Positions 13,001 to 22,240 of a stretch of 37,195 nucleotides of DNA are shown here, piece by piece. A program made the position numbers and the translations under genes. The first letter of the stretch is position 1. Each line of letters opens with the position of its first letter. Where the stretch lies: NCBI GenBank assembly GCA_001662425.1, contig BDDC01000563.1:9638-46832 (forward strand), read 5' to 3'. Below the pieces are notes generated by a model. It saw nothing but the letters and a program-made list of their open reading frames with translations. It was not told the DNA's origin and made no database searches. The DNA is from Chlamydomonas sphaeroides. Lineage: Eukaryota > Chlorophyta > Chlorophyceae > Chlamydomonadales > Chlamydomonadaceae.

Positions 13001-14667
13001 ATCACGTGCAGCAGCGTCGCATGTACGACAGGCTGATGTACGGCAGCGCGGCGGTGGGGGCCTCGCCGCCGGGCCCGCCGGGCGCGGCGGCGGGACTAAC
13101 GCCACCCATGTCGCCTGGGCTGGCGCGGCGGCTCGCCGCTGGTGCGAGCTGGCAGCGGCAGTCGGGCGCCCCGCCGCCGCCATCATCCGCGATGCTACAT
13201 GATGGGTACGGCACGTACGGCAGCATCCCGTACACGCACGGCATGTCGCCGTATGGTGCCGCACCGCCGGCGCTCGACGTGCCGCCGGCGGCGATGCCCA
13301 TGGCACGGGCTGCGGCGGCCGTGGCGGATGCGCCGTCCCAGCGGCGGGACGCGCCGTCGCCGCCTGGGCCCAGTGCAGGCGGCGGCGTCGCCGGTACCGC
13401 ACCATCCCCCAGCGGCGGAGGCAGCGCGAAGTCGGCAGCGCCCGCTAGCCTGCAGCCGCCTACGCCCGACGGCAGCGGCGTTGGCGGCGCCGACGGCGAC
13501 GCCGCCACCTGCAGCTCTGTCCTGGTCGACTCGGCCATCGCAACGCCGCGGGCCGCCGCCGCCGCCGTTGCCGCCGCCAGCTCGGGCTTCAGCGCTGTCA
13601 GCGCCACCGCCAGCGGTGGGGACGGCGGCGGCGTCGGCAGCGCCGTCGGGTTGGGATCTGACATCCTTGACATGCGGGGGCTCGAGGACATGGCGGCGGC
13701 AGCGACGCCGCGGCGGCGGCCCGACGGCAACGATGACGGCGACGACGCTGCCCTGGGGCTGGGCGACTTCGTAGAGCTGCCACCGCCGCTGGCGGCAACG
13801 ACGAGGGGCACCTCAGCGGCGGCGGCGGCCGATGGCGACGACGCCGACGCGCTCGGGGCCGGGCTGGTCGAGGACGCGGACGGCTTCGGACTCGTGCCTG
13901 GGGCGGCGGCGCCGCCGCCGCCGCCGCCCGCGGTGCGGACGTTCAGTGGTAGCGTCGGGCTGAGGCGTTGGGGTCCCGCCCCCGCCGCTGACTCGGCCGC
14001 CGCCAGCGCGCCGCCACCGCCGCCGGCTGCGTCCTCACGCGTCTGGCTGTCGGATCAGCTGGCGGCGGCGGCGGCGCAGCTGCCGCAACCAGCGCCGCGG
14101 CAGGATGATCCATCCGGGTCCCGGGTGTATTATACCAACTCGTACTACGTAAACCCAGCAGACGACCCGTACTATGGCACCGAGGAGTACGGCGGCGCCG
14201 AGCCGTACAGGTACGAGGCCGCGCTGCGCGGCTGGCAGCCGATGCAGGCCGACGGTGCCGCCTGGTCAACAGACACTTCGCCGCCAGGTCCGGCGCCTGT
14301 TGGAGCCGCCGGTCCGCAGCAGCAGCAGCAGCAGCCGGGGCCCGCGCCGGACCTTCGCTCCAGCGTCTTCGCTTCACCGTCCGGCCCAACCGCCGCCGCT
14401 AGCTTTGCCACCAATGAGACCGACGAGCTGTACGGCAGGGTTTCCAACGGCCACCACCTGCTGCAGTCGCTGTACGAGTCGTACGATCACACGGTACGGC
14501 ACCGGCTGCAGCAGGCGCAGCACGCGAGGTCGGTGCAGCGCAGCACCGGCGGCGGCGGAGGCGGCGGAGGCGGGTGGGCGGCCGGTGGTGGCGCCGCCAG
14601 CGGCTGGGCCGACGGCTCCCGGGGGTTCGGCTGGGCGCCGCCGTCGGCGCAGGACGGTAGGCTGTGA
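7037..14667 (+). CDS. ATG9: ATG9, autophagy lipid scramblase, with a long low-complexity C-terminal tail
   Basis: Fourteen exons: 7037-7209, 7546-7646, 8001-8081, 8413-8618, 8925-9044, 9292-9562, 9737-9929, 10110-10202, 10519-10597, 10932-10978, 11167-11287, 11501-11609, 12008-12138, 12382-14667. They join in frame to 1,336 residues. Family hallmarks in order: LDQFFTRVYR-YWHGRGLRC, a hydrophobic segment, IDWRAL, a second membrane segment, VARLVLVQ, NYLIAMINRNVL, WNLRWCILDHMFDE, NALLSPCLLLFL, QFPSHT, FLDESLLERPL, YTHYLPRQW, MFRLKVALFAEELAS, VHVEGVGDICS and GKLEKSFLTFAATYPSW. ATG9 is the trimeric membrane scramblase on Golgi-derived vesicles that seed autophagosomes. The Met at 7037 gives the expected start; an upstream in-frame Met (6938) is less likely. 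The core ends near residue 600. The last exon adds about 760 residues, mostly Ala/Gly/Pro, with tyrosine-rich patches and a final charged helix-like segment. A GS-repeat insertion lies in exon 6. Confidence 0.95.
10256..10349. repeat. 31-bp tandem repeat, three copies, in an ATG9 intron
   Basis: The core AAGAATCTGGCAAGAGGAGG starts at 10261, 10292 and 10323, a period of exactly 31 bp with almost no divergence. It lies in the intron between exons 8 and 9 (10203-10518). It reads as a young minisatellite, not a CRISPR array, since there are no spacers. Confidence 0.9.
11618..11711. repeat. G-rich minisatellite in an ATG9 intron
   Basis: Imperfect tandem copies of GGGCTGGGAGAGGG (14 bp) with a GGGACAGGGAGAGG variant, starting just after the exon 12 donor at 11610. 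The G-runs on the transcribed-sense strand could form quadruplex structures; that is inference. Confidence 0.85.
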
Positions 14668-16131
14668 CGACCCGGGGGTCGTCAATCCTGCCTTTGGCCC
14701 TGGTCTTGGGCCAGCACGCCTAGCGCGCAGTCGCCCAGGTCAAGCTTGCAGCGGACGGCTCGGGGCTGCTCGGACGCAGGATGGGGGCACAAGTCGCAGG
14801 TGCCCCGTGCTGCCGACCTGGGTGTACGTTGACCAAGGCTGCAGCTTCTGTGCGCGTGTTGGAGGGCGCGTGGGTCGCTGCGTTTGGTCGTCGCACGCAG
14901 GCGCCCAGACGTGGGGCGCGGACGTGCCGTGTGTGCGGCTGCTGCCCTTCCCGAATGGCCCGGCTCCCGGCGGAGCGGGCGGTTGCTGACGGCAGGGCTG
15001 CGGCGGCAGATAAGGGCGCGTGTGGATGGGCGCTGTGCGCCTGCGCCTCCCAGTGTGTGCGCGTGCCGTCGCGGCGTCGGCGCGCTTGTGGAATTGTTTG
15101 TGTGTCTGTGCTGGTGTATCATAGCAGGGGGGTAGCTGCGCGCCGGGCGGGCTGTCTTGGCTCACTTGTTGGTTGTACGTTGTCAAGAGGGGCGTTGTAC
15201 GGTATGCTGTACGGTATCTTGTGCAAGAGGCGGGGCCGGCAGGCAGTGTGGCCGGGGGGCCGGCGGATGGCGGTGGCGCTGAGCGTGTTGTCGTGCTCGT
15301 GTGGCGGGCCGTCCATTGACGGCTCGCATGCGGCTGTGGCATGAGAGCAGTACCGATTGCACCGGGATGTTCGGGTTGAGGACTGTTGAGAGAGCACCAC
15401 GGGAACGGATCGGGCCGGGCCATGGGCCCGCTGCGGCAGTGCAGAGCGGGCCTTGGTGCCTTCCCTCCTTGGCATGGATGTGGGCCGGTCTTTCCGCAGG
15501 TTGTATCGATGGAGGGAGCCGCCCGGATGGAACCTGGCGTTGGCGTGGCGTGGCGTCGCCCCGGCCGTACCTCTCAAATAGTCCCAGCTACGACCGCATA
15601 GTGACCGACGGTGTTCGTCTGGTCAGGGTGGCCTCTTTTGGGGGCAAGCCATGCACCCATGCGCAGCTGGGGAAGTTTGTACGGACAGCAGAGCAGAGTA
15701 GAGCAGGGGTGCGAGGGTGGCAAGCAAGGGGCCAGCTCGCTGGCGGCGCGAGCTGGGCGAGGGTGCCGAAGCGTCCTTCCGGAATGTGGCCGCGGCCGGC
15801 CGGCCCTCGACCCCTGTAACCCAGTCTGGAAGGTTGCAGGGGTGGCTGCAACGCAGCAACAGGCCATGGGTGGCGCGGCAGCTGCGGCGGTGGCGCAGGC
15901 AGTGCCACCTGGAGGGCAGCAGGCAGCGGGGCGGCGTCCTTGGGCACTGTGTCCCCCGCCCGTCGGGCCCGCCGTGTCGGCACCCCCCCACACAGGGGGG
16001 GGGCCGGGAACCGAGGTCTCTCAAGGCGGCGCTGGGTTTCATTTCCCGCACCGGCGCACCTAGACGCATCCCTGCTTCATATGCACGACCGACGCGTCAC
16101 CAACCTGGGTGTGCCGCGTGGGTCGTGCTTA
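14668..16131. other. ATG9 3' flank, no gene recognised
   Basis: Downstream of the ATG9 stop there is no exon I can support. Part should be 3' untranslated region. A TGTAA, the usual green-algal polyadenylation signal, occurs near 15816, but that would make a UTR of over 1.1 kb, so the link is weak. Open frames here are consequences of GC content. One copy of a diverged 70-bp direct repeat lies at 15616-15684. Confidence 0.4.
15616..15684 (+). repeat. Diverged dispersed repeat, copy 1
   Basis: Shares CCATGCACCCA and GCGCAGCTGGG blocks, plus about 69 alignable bases overall, with 17161-17230 in the same orientation. I estimate roughly 80-85% identity by eye. Function unknown. Confidence 0.7.
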
Positions 16132-16656
16132 CTAGATGTTACCTACTTCCGAACACACAGCGCCCACCTCGCGGTGCCCCGCGTGCAGAGCCCCGGACAC
16201 CCCAGGCCCGGCTGACAGCACGGCACCTGCGCACACAGCCCCCCAGGGCGAGGCAAGCGCTGCCCCCAAGGAGGCGCGGCAGCTGCTAGGCTCAAGCCGC
16301 TGCGGCGCATGTCCCGCAGAGGCCAGCGGGATGTCAGCGTCAGGCCCCTCAGCCCCTCCCTTGGGGCACGATGGCCGCGTAACAGACATCCGAACCTCCA
16401 GACCGCAGCCGCAGCCGCCCACGGCTGCCCTCCGCGGCCGCAGCCAACGCCCCACGCCGCCAACGCCAAAGCCCATGCGGGCCGCAGCCGTGCTCCCTGC
16501 GCCGCCGCCGGCGCCCGCGACCCGTGCCACCAGGGCCTGTCGCAGCTCAAGCCCCAGGCGGTTGTCCCAGGTACCTTTCACTGACTTGCACGCTGGTGTC
16601 ACAATAAAAAGCCCCAGCAGGGACCCCAGGCCCTTGGCGACGCCAACCAGCGCCAC
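16132..16656 (-). pseudogene. Possible decayed or partial copy of the family's C-terminal exon
   Basis: A minus-strand open frame of 174 codons downstream of Gene B. It contains VTPA followed by RLGLELRQALVARVAGAGGG, which aligns with VTPAGVTRF and SLELALRQAAVGLVAGPGG in the last exon of Gene B with a short gap. After it, a C-GLEVRM stretch sits where B has EGLRLALRV. I find neither the 39-nt nor the 108-nt exon upstream, so if homologous it is a fragment or relic. The plus strand here is also open for 183 codons, so the strand choice rests only on this short similarity. It could also be an unrelated gene or noncoding DNA. Confidence 0.33.
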
Positions 16657-17420
16657 GCGCCGGCCCCGCCGCGGCCGCTGCCGCTAGGACGACGACTATG
16701 AAGCAGCACCGCGACTGTGTGGCGGGGCGTGGAGGGGCCGGCCCAGTGTGCCATGTTGTCTCGCAATCGCCGCGCCTCTCGGCGAAACCCCCGGCCGCTC
16801 GCTGCTCGCCTCCTGCCCGCTGCCTGCTCTAGCCGTCCAGGCCGCCACCTACCCACCCTCCCACAGACTGCCCACACATCCATTGAGAGCCTATCCACCA
16901 TACCGCAGCGATGTGCGGCTCGCCCTGTTGGCCCTGCTGCTGTCTGCTCGCCGCGGCAAACGACGTATCCAGCGGCCACACGCAGGCCCTCGCCGGCTGC
17001 CTGAGACGTGATCGCGACCACCGCACCGATGCGCTGCTCACAGTTCACGCTGCCAGATTCCCTGGCGCCCTTATCCGCCCATCCCAGCTAGCGCCAAGCA
17101 AGGCCCCATCCGCCGCCGGCTCGCATCGCCCTTTCGAGGCTGTTTGTCGTACTGCCGAATGGCTCTGGTCTGGGTGGCCTTTTGTTGGGGCGAGCCATGC
17201 ACCCACGCGCAGCTGGGACAGGTTTGACGATGATGTGGCATGATGTGGCATGATGTGGGGGCCGTCTTAGCGCCCTTCTCGCGACGCCCATCCCGGTAGC
17301 CACAGCACACCACCTTGGCGCAGCCCTGGACCTCAACCCCCGACCACCACCGGCGCCAGCAGCGGCACCTCCGCCTCCTCCATCACCGCCCCAACTCCAG
17401 CCGCCATGCCCACGCCATCT
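16657..17420. other. Gene B 3' flank, no certain gene
   Basis: Contains the second copy of the diverged direct repeat (17161-17230) and a short TGATGTGGCA tandem repeat (about 17228-17257). A minus-strand frame at 16599-17048 includes AAGEGLRVAAGYVVCRGEQ, faintly like the GLRL motif of the paralogues, but it is too short to call. Confidence 0.35.
17161..17230 (+). repeat. Diverged dispersed repeat, copy 2
   Basis: Same-orientation partner of 15616-15684; see that entry for the shared blocks. The pair brackets the possible relic at 16132-16656. It is followed directly by about three copies of TGATGTGGCA. Confidence 0.7.
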
Positions 17421-20400
17421 CTATCTAGCCCGGCTCTGCACGAGGCGGTACCGCCGCCGGCCCACACCCGGAGCCGCCGCGAGGCAGTCCCGCTCCGGCG
17501 ACGGAAGCCACAGCAGCAGCGGCCCGAGCCAGCCGCCAGCCTCGTCAGCGACGCCGCCGACCAGCTGCCCCTGCGGCACCGCCGCCACCCGCAGCGCCAG
17601 CCGCAGGCCCTCGGCCGCCGCCGCCGCCACTCCCGCCTGCCATGGCAGCTGCCCCACGCCGCCGCCATCGCCGCCGCCCGCCCCCACCAACGCAAGGTCG
17701 ACGGCGGCCATGGCCCCTGCGCCGCCGGGCCCAGCCACAAGCCCCACTGCTGCCTGCCGCAGCGCCAGCTCCAGACTGCCCGCCAGGGCCTGTGCCGTGG
17801 CGCCAAACCGCGTCACGCCAGCCGGTGTCACGCCCCGGCCCCTCGCGGCCGCTGCCACGGCAGCCGCCGCTGTTGTCAGCCCGCCAGCCGCCATGGTTCC
17901 TGGCAACCCGGCCTCCGGCCATGCGTCCGCCGCCGCCGCCAGGCCCTGGCTGGTAACGGCCCGGGCGCTGAGCCAGACAGCCTGCGAGGGGTGGGGACAA
18001 AGGGATGAGCCGGGGGCAGGAGTTTTGCGTGGGGTGTGCTCTATCGTAGTCTGCGTGTTGCGCCGTCAGCGACTGACGTGACATCCCATCCCACGGCCCT
18101 AACCTGCTGCTGCGGCCCCAGCCCCGGCGGCGGCTCCTCGCGGTCGAGCCCCGTGGCGGCGGCGGCGGCCGGGCCCAGCAGCAGCGCCAGGGGGCAGCGC
18201 CACACGTGCGTGGGCCTGGGCAGGGGAAGGACGGCGAAGGAAAGGCTAAAGACAGGACCGTGACATTGCCAGACAGACTTGCTGTACATGTCCTGTGAGG
18301 GGAAGAGGAGGGCAGCAGATGGCAGGTTACGGAATCCATATGGGATGTGTCTTGAGGTAAACGGGAGAGGCTGCCCCTTGGCGCCTGCTGCCGGCCCCAG
18401 TGCCTTAGCCCACCTCCAGCCAGCGGAGGCAGCCGTCGATCAGACTCAGGGCCTGCACCGCATGCACGGGCATGCAGTAAGAGTACCAAGGTGACGGTCG
18501 GTCCTCTCAAGTGCATGAGAAGTACAAGCGCGTCTTCGCTCCGGCGGGCCCTGCCTACAGCGCATTGACGCACGGGGCGCCCATGTCCCAGGCAAGCGTG
18601 CGTAAATCGCTCACCGCCGTCGGCTCCCACGCCTGACCGACTGATCCGCCCAGAGCCGCCGCCGTTGCCGCCGCCAGCGCCTGTCGAGGGCGGATGGGCA
18701 GGGTGGGAGTCGCACGCAGGGGCATCGACGGTGAATAACCGGTAAACGACATGAGGCAACATAACCGCCAGTATGGTGGGGCCGGGCCGGCGCTGCCATG
18801 GCTATGGCCCCTGCTAGCCTGAGGCAGGACCCCTGCTGCCGTGGAGACGGGCTGGTGCTGGGGCGCAGGGCTCCGCTGGGCCGACAACAGCCGCCGGCGT
18901 GGAGCCGCCGCGGCGTCGCGCTCGGCGCTGTCCCCTGCAGCGCTGCAGCCCAATGAGCCCAAAGAGCCCATGGGGTGCGGCGCCGCCGGCACAGCAGGCG
19001 GCAGGAGGCGCGAAGGGATGGGGGCCAGCGCCGGTGCGCTGCTGGGTACCACCACCGGCGGCGGCGGCGGCAGCGGCGGCGGCGCTGCGGGGCGCACGGC
19101 GCCGGTGGGGCCGAGTGCCCGCAGTGGGGCCCGCATGGCTCGAGCAGCGCACAGGCGCAGTCAGCGGTGGCGCATGTCAGCTGCGGAGCCGCGCAGACGA
19201 CACCACTGTGACTGCCGCCACTGCAGCCGCTGCCGCCGCCCGCCTCCTCGACCAGCAGCTGCCCACCACGCAGCCGCAGCGCCGGCAAGCGGTCCTCCGT
19301 AACAAGTGGCACGGCGGGCCCTGCCAGTGGCGCCGCCACCCCGCCAGGCCGCCTCCGCTGTGGGCGCCACGGCGCCGCCGGCGCCGGCGCTGCCCATCGA
19401 CCCGAGCCCCGCCGCCTGCCCGCCGGCGCCACCCACCCCCGCTCCCTCGCCCGCTGGGCTGTGCACCGGGGAACCGCCGCCCCAGTCTAGATCCGGATCC
19501 AGCACGAGATCCAGATCCGGCACCAGGTCTGGATCCGGCGGCCGCGGCTTGGCGCCGGGGCCGAGGCCTGGCGCCGGCTGCTGCCCAGCGTTCAGGCCCA
19601 GGACGCAGCCCGCCAGGGCCGTGCCGCCGCCACCAGCCGCCTGCGGGACAGGCGCAGCGCGGGGCGTTGGGTAGATTGTGAGCGCCGGCCTCAAGTGTCA
19701 AGAGCCGCCATGCTTGATGCCGTGAGCGAACGCACGGACCCAGCCCCTGTCCAGACCTTGTGCCCTCACGGCTCTGGCCGCTGACCTGCTCGCAAACAGG
19801 CCGTCCACCCCAAGCGGCCCCCGCAAGAGGCCAAACAGCCCCGCCCCAGCCCACTCGGGTGGCCGCACCTGCTCGCACGCCTCGGCGTTGCGGGCGCCCA
19901 CCACGGCAGCAGGCCGTATAATTGCCGGCAGCAGGGATGCGGGCAGCCCGACAGACCGCCTCTCTCCATCAAGCGAGGCTGCTCCCAAAATGAGCGCCGC
20001 AGCCGCGCGAGGCGCTGCCGCCGCCCCAGGGCCCAGCCCCGCGCAAACGCCCGCTGCGGGCCACAGGAGCCCAGCGACCGGGGCCGTGAGCAGCACCGCC
20101 GTGCTGTCCAGGGCGCTGCGACAGGGCGTCAACCGACAGCCTCCGGCTGCCCGCCTTCGCCACGCTCGGGGCTGTCTCCTCCGCAGCAGCCGCCACGCTG
20201 CCGCTGGTACCGCAGCCGGCGGCCGCCCTGCTGCTGACGGGCCCTGCTGGGGGCCGCGCCACCGGCAGCGCAGCCGGCGTCACCGGCCCCGAAACGCAAG
20301 CAGCCGCGGCGGCTGCGGCCGCACCCGGAGCGGCGGCCATGCCTGCTGGCAATGCTGACGCGCTGGTGCCTGCCAGGCGCCTGCGGGGACGCCGCGGGCC

Positions 20401-21426
20401 GGGGTCCGGTTCAAGCTGCTGCGGGGCGCCCGCGGCTGCTGCTGCGGCCGGGACGGCGGCGGCCGCAGCGACAGCGACGCTGCCAGCTGCGGCGGCTCCA
20501 GCTGGCGGCAGCCGATCAGCAGCCAGCCGAGCGGCTGCTGGTGTTCCAGGTACCTGGACCAGGGTGTGGCTGCGGTCGCCGCCTGGGGTGCGGTGCGGGT
20601 CGCCGTCGTCAGCGGCGCCTCCGCCGCCCTCGCCTGCGGCAGCGCCGTCAGCAGCCCGGACCGCAGCGGGCCGCTTGCACGGCGACCGTGCCCTCCAGCT
20701 GCAGGCACTGCACAGGTACGCCCCCAGCTGCGTGGGGTGGCGCCGCCACTGCGACGTAACGGTGGTACCACAATCTGCACGCGCCCTGCCGCCCGCCTCC
20801 TCCAGGCTGTGCGTGCCGGGCGGGCGGTAGAAGCCCAGCTTGCAGCGGTTGGCGGCGCAGCAGGCGTGGCAGGTGTGGGCGCGGTCGGGGTGGGTGAAGA
20901 AGCCGTTGCGGCCAGAGGCCGGGCCCGTGCGGTGCACATAGGGAGCAGCACAAGCGCCGCAGCGGGTGCCCTCGGCGCGTGCTGGCAGCGCGGCCTGCGG
21001 CGGCGCCGCATGGGACCCTTTCCGCCTCCTGCGGCCGTAGCAGGAAGCGCACGTCACGTCGCCCGGCCGCTCCTTGTGGGCATACCACTGATGGCGCGAG
21101 CTGCCAGTGCCGCAAACGGAGCAGCGCAGGGGCGCACCGGCCACGCCGGCCGCCGACGCGGGCAGCCTTGCCGCGGCAGGGCCGCCCGGAGGGCCGCAAG
21201 GGCCAGGCATCGGCGCGTGGCGCCGCTTGGCAGGGCGCCCTCCAGCCTCGTCGCCGCCGCTGCCGCTGTCGCCGGCACTGCTGTCGCTGCTGCTGTCATC
21301 TCCGCCACCTCTGTCACCCGCACTGCTCCCACCGCAGCGCAACTCCTGGCTCCCCCTCGCGGCGGCGGCAGCCGCCCCACGCCTCACACCGAGGCGGGGA
21401 AGGCCCTTGGTCTTGCTCGAAGGCAA
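17421..21426 (-). CDS. Gene B: zinc-finger protein with HPDR module and novel C-terminal domain
   Basis: Exon 1 starts at Met 21426 (MPSSKTKGLPRLGVRRG) and encodes a Ser/Asp-rich acidic stretch, GGRPAKRRHAP (possible nuclear-localisation signal), then three cysteine modules: a GATA-like finger (about residues 100-130), the GFFTHPDR module, and a finger after PPGTHSLEEAGGR that has lost its first cysteine. The middle exons are only partly resolved. A good junction joins ARNAEACEQ (ending 19869) to AAGGGGTALAG (starting 19640) at phase 0, followed by an acidic DPDLVPDLDLVLDPDLDW patch. The C-terminal exons are clear, all phase 0: 18680-18615 (ALAAATAAALGGS), 18452-18414 (ALSLIDGCLRWLE), 18292-18104 (HVWRCPLALLLGP) and 17981-17421, ending in TAG, with AVWLSARAV, GVTPAGVTRF and AAEGLRLALRV. 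Boundaries between 20300 and 18700 need transcript data. The role is inferred as a DNA-binding regulator. Confidence 0.62.
18104..18215 (-). repeat. Hyperconserved exon, copy in Gene B with a 4-bp insertion
   Basis: This is the 108-nt exon of A and C plus four extra bases at its 5' end (CACGCACG in place of CACG). With the ancestral acceptor (GCCCAG) the frame would break and meet a stop just past the donor. An acceptor with a strong C/T tract further upstream (CCCTCACAG) starts an exon at 18292 that restores the frame, making a 189-nt exon with 27 extra residues. The donor is GTTAGG. Confidence 0.8.
20700..21126 (-). other. Three-module cysteine region of Gene B
   Basis: Module 1: C-S-V-C, 20 residues with a QWYAH core, C-A-S-C. 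Module 2: C-G-A-C, 26 residues ending NGFFTHPDRAHT, then C-H-A-C-C. A linker FYRPPGTHSLEEAGGR follows. Module 3: R-A-D-C, 19 residues with SQWRRH, then C-S-A-C. In Gene C the first residue of the last finger is cysteine (C-A-D-C); here codon 20779-20781 reads as Arg. Confidence 0.75.
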
Positions 21427-22240
21427 AGGTGGGCTGCCGCTGGCTCAGGAAGTCAGAACTGTGCCCACGGCTCACGCTGTGCTGGTATGCTTGTTGCAGG
21501 GCGGGGGCCGAGGCTGGGCGGCAACGTGCGCGGCGGCGGGTCGAGGGGTTGCGAAGGCGTGCAACACCTCGTTTGCATCACTTGTGCGCCTTCTCTTCCT
21601 CAACAATACAAGTGCAAGTGCTGCTGCCCGATGGCGTATCCGTGCTGGCAGCTCGCCTTCGCCATTGAGTAACGATGCGCCCGCCAATGCTCTACGCCAC
21701 GCAAGCACGTAGCAGCGTGCCTCTATGCAGCGCCTATGTTACAAAAACTCAAGGCACGACCAGCGCACAAAGATGTAAAAGGGCTGCACGTCGGCGAGCG
21801 ACAGCTACTAGCAGAACCGTTCCCTTATTTTCATAACTGTATCAAATGATAAACACGCATCAATACAACATATGGGAAAGTTAAAGAAAACGTTCCGCCA
21901 GGATGGCCAGGTGGAGTTGCGTTGAACAAGCCCTGCCTACTGAGCAGACACTGTAAACTGTGTTATCAAGACGTGCTACAGTAAGGGAGTAAGGAAAGGT
22001 TCCGGTCAAGGCAAATTCCGATTGCCCCAAGCAACGACCGCGGGGGCTAATCGACCATCCACGAAGCCCTGGCAATTGCATTTGTTGAATTCTAACACAT
22101 CAGTAACTACTGCAGCACTGTGATGGTGGCCGTGCAAGAGCCGCAACTCAACCCCAGCTTGCTCGCTCGTTGCGCACCAGCGACGAGCGCTGCGCTCATG
22201 ACAGCCGTGTAGGGCAAGGAGTGCACAGGCGCGGTCAGCG
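21427..22240. promoter_or_regulatory. Divergent AT-richer promoter region between Genes B and C
   Basis: About 0.8 kb. 21720-22100 is markedly AT-rich for this genome (for example TTATTTTCATAACTG near 21826), in contrast to the GC-saturated flanking exons. It should hold the start regions of both genes. No specific motif is recognised and no exon is supported. Confidence 0.5.

Noticed and set aside
16136..16687. Plus-strand open frame with CPAC and CGAC pairs
   Set aside because: Lacks the W-R-x-H core and the family spacing, and has no splice or homology support; the minus strand fits the family slightly better.
19141..22240. Similarity between a cysteine-rich minus-strand stretch near 19150 (ADCACALLEPC) and one near 22200 (ADRACALL)
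   Set aside because: About 25 bp only, and the 22200 stretch lies in the B/C intergenic region opposite the Gene C start. Not enough to call an exon or duplication.
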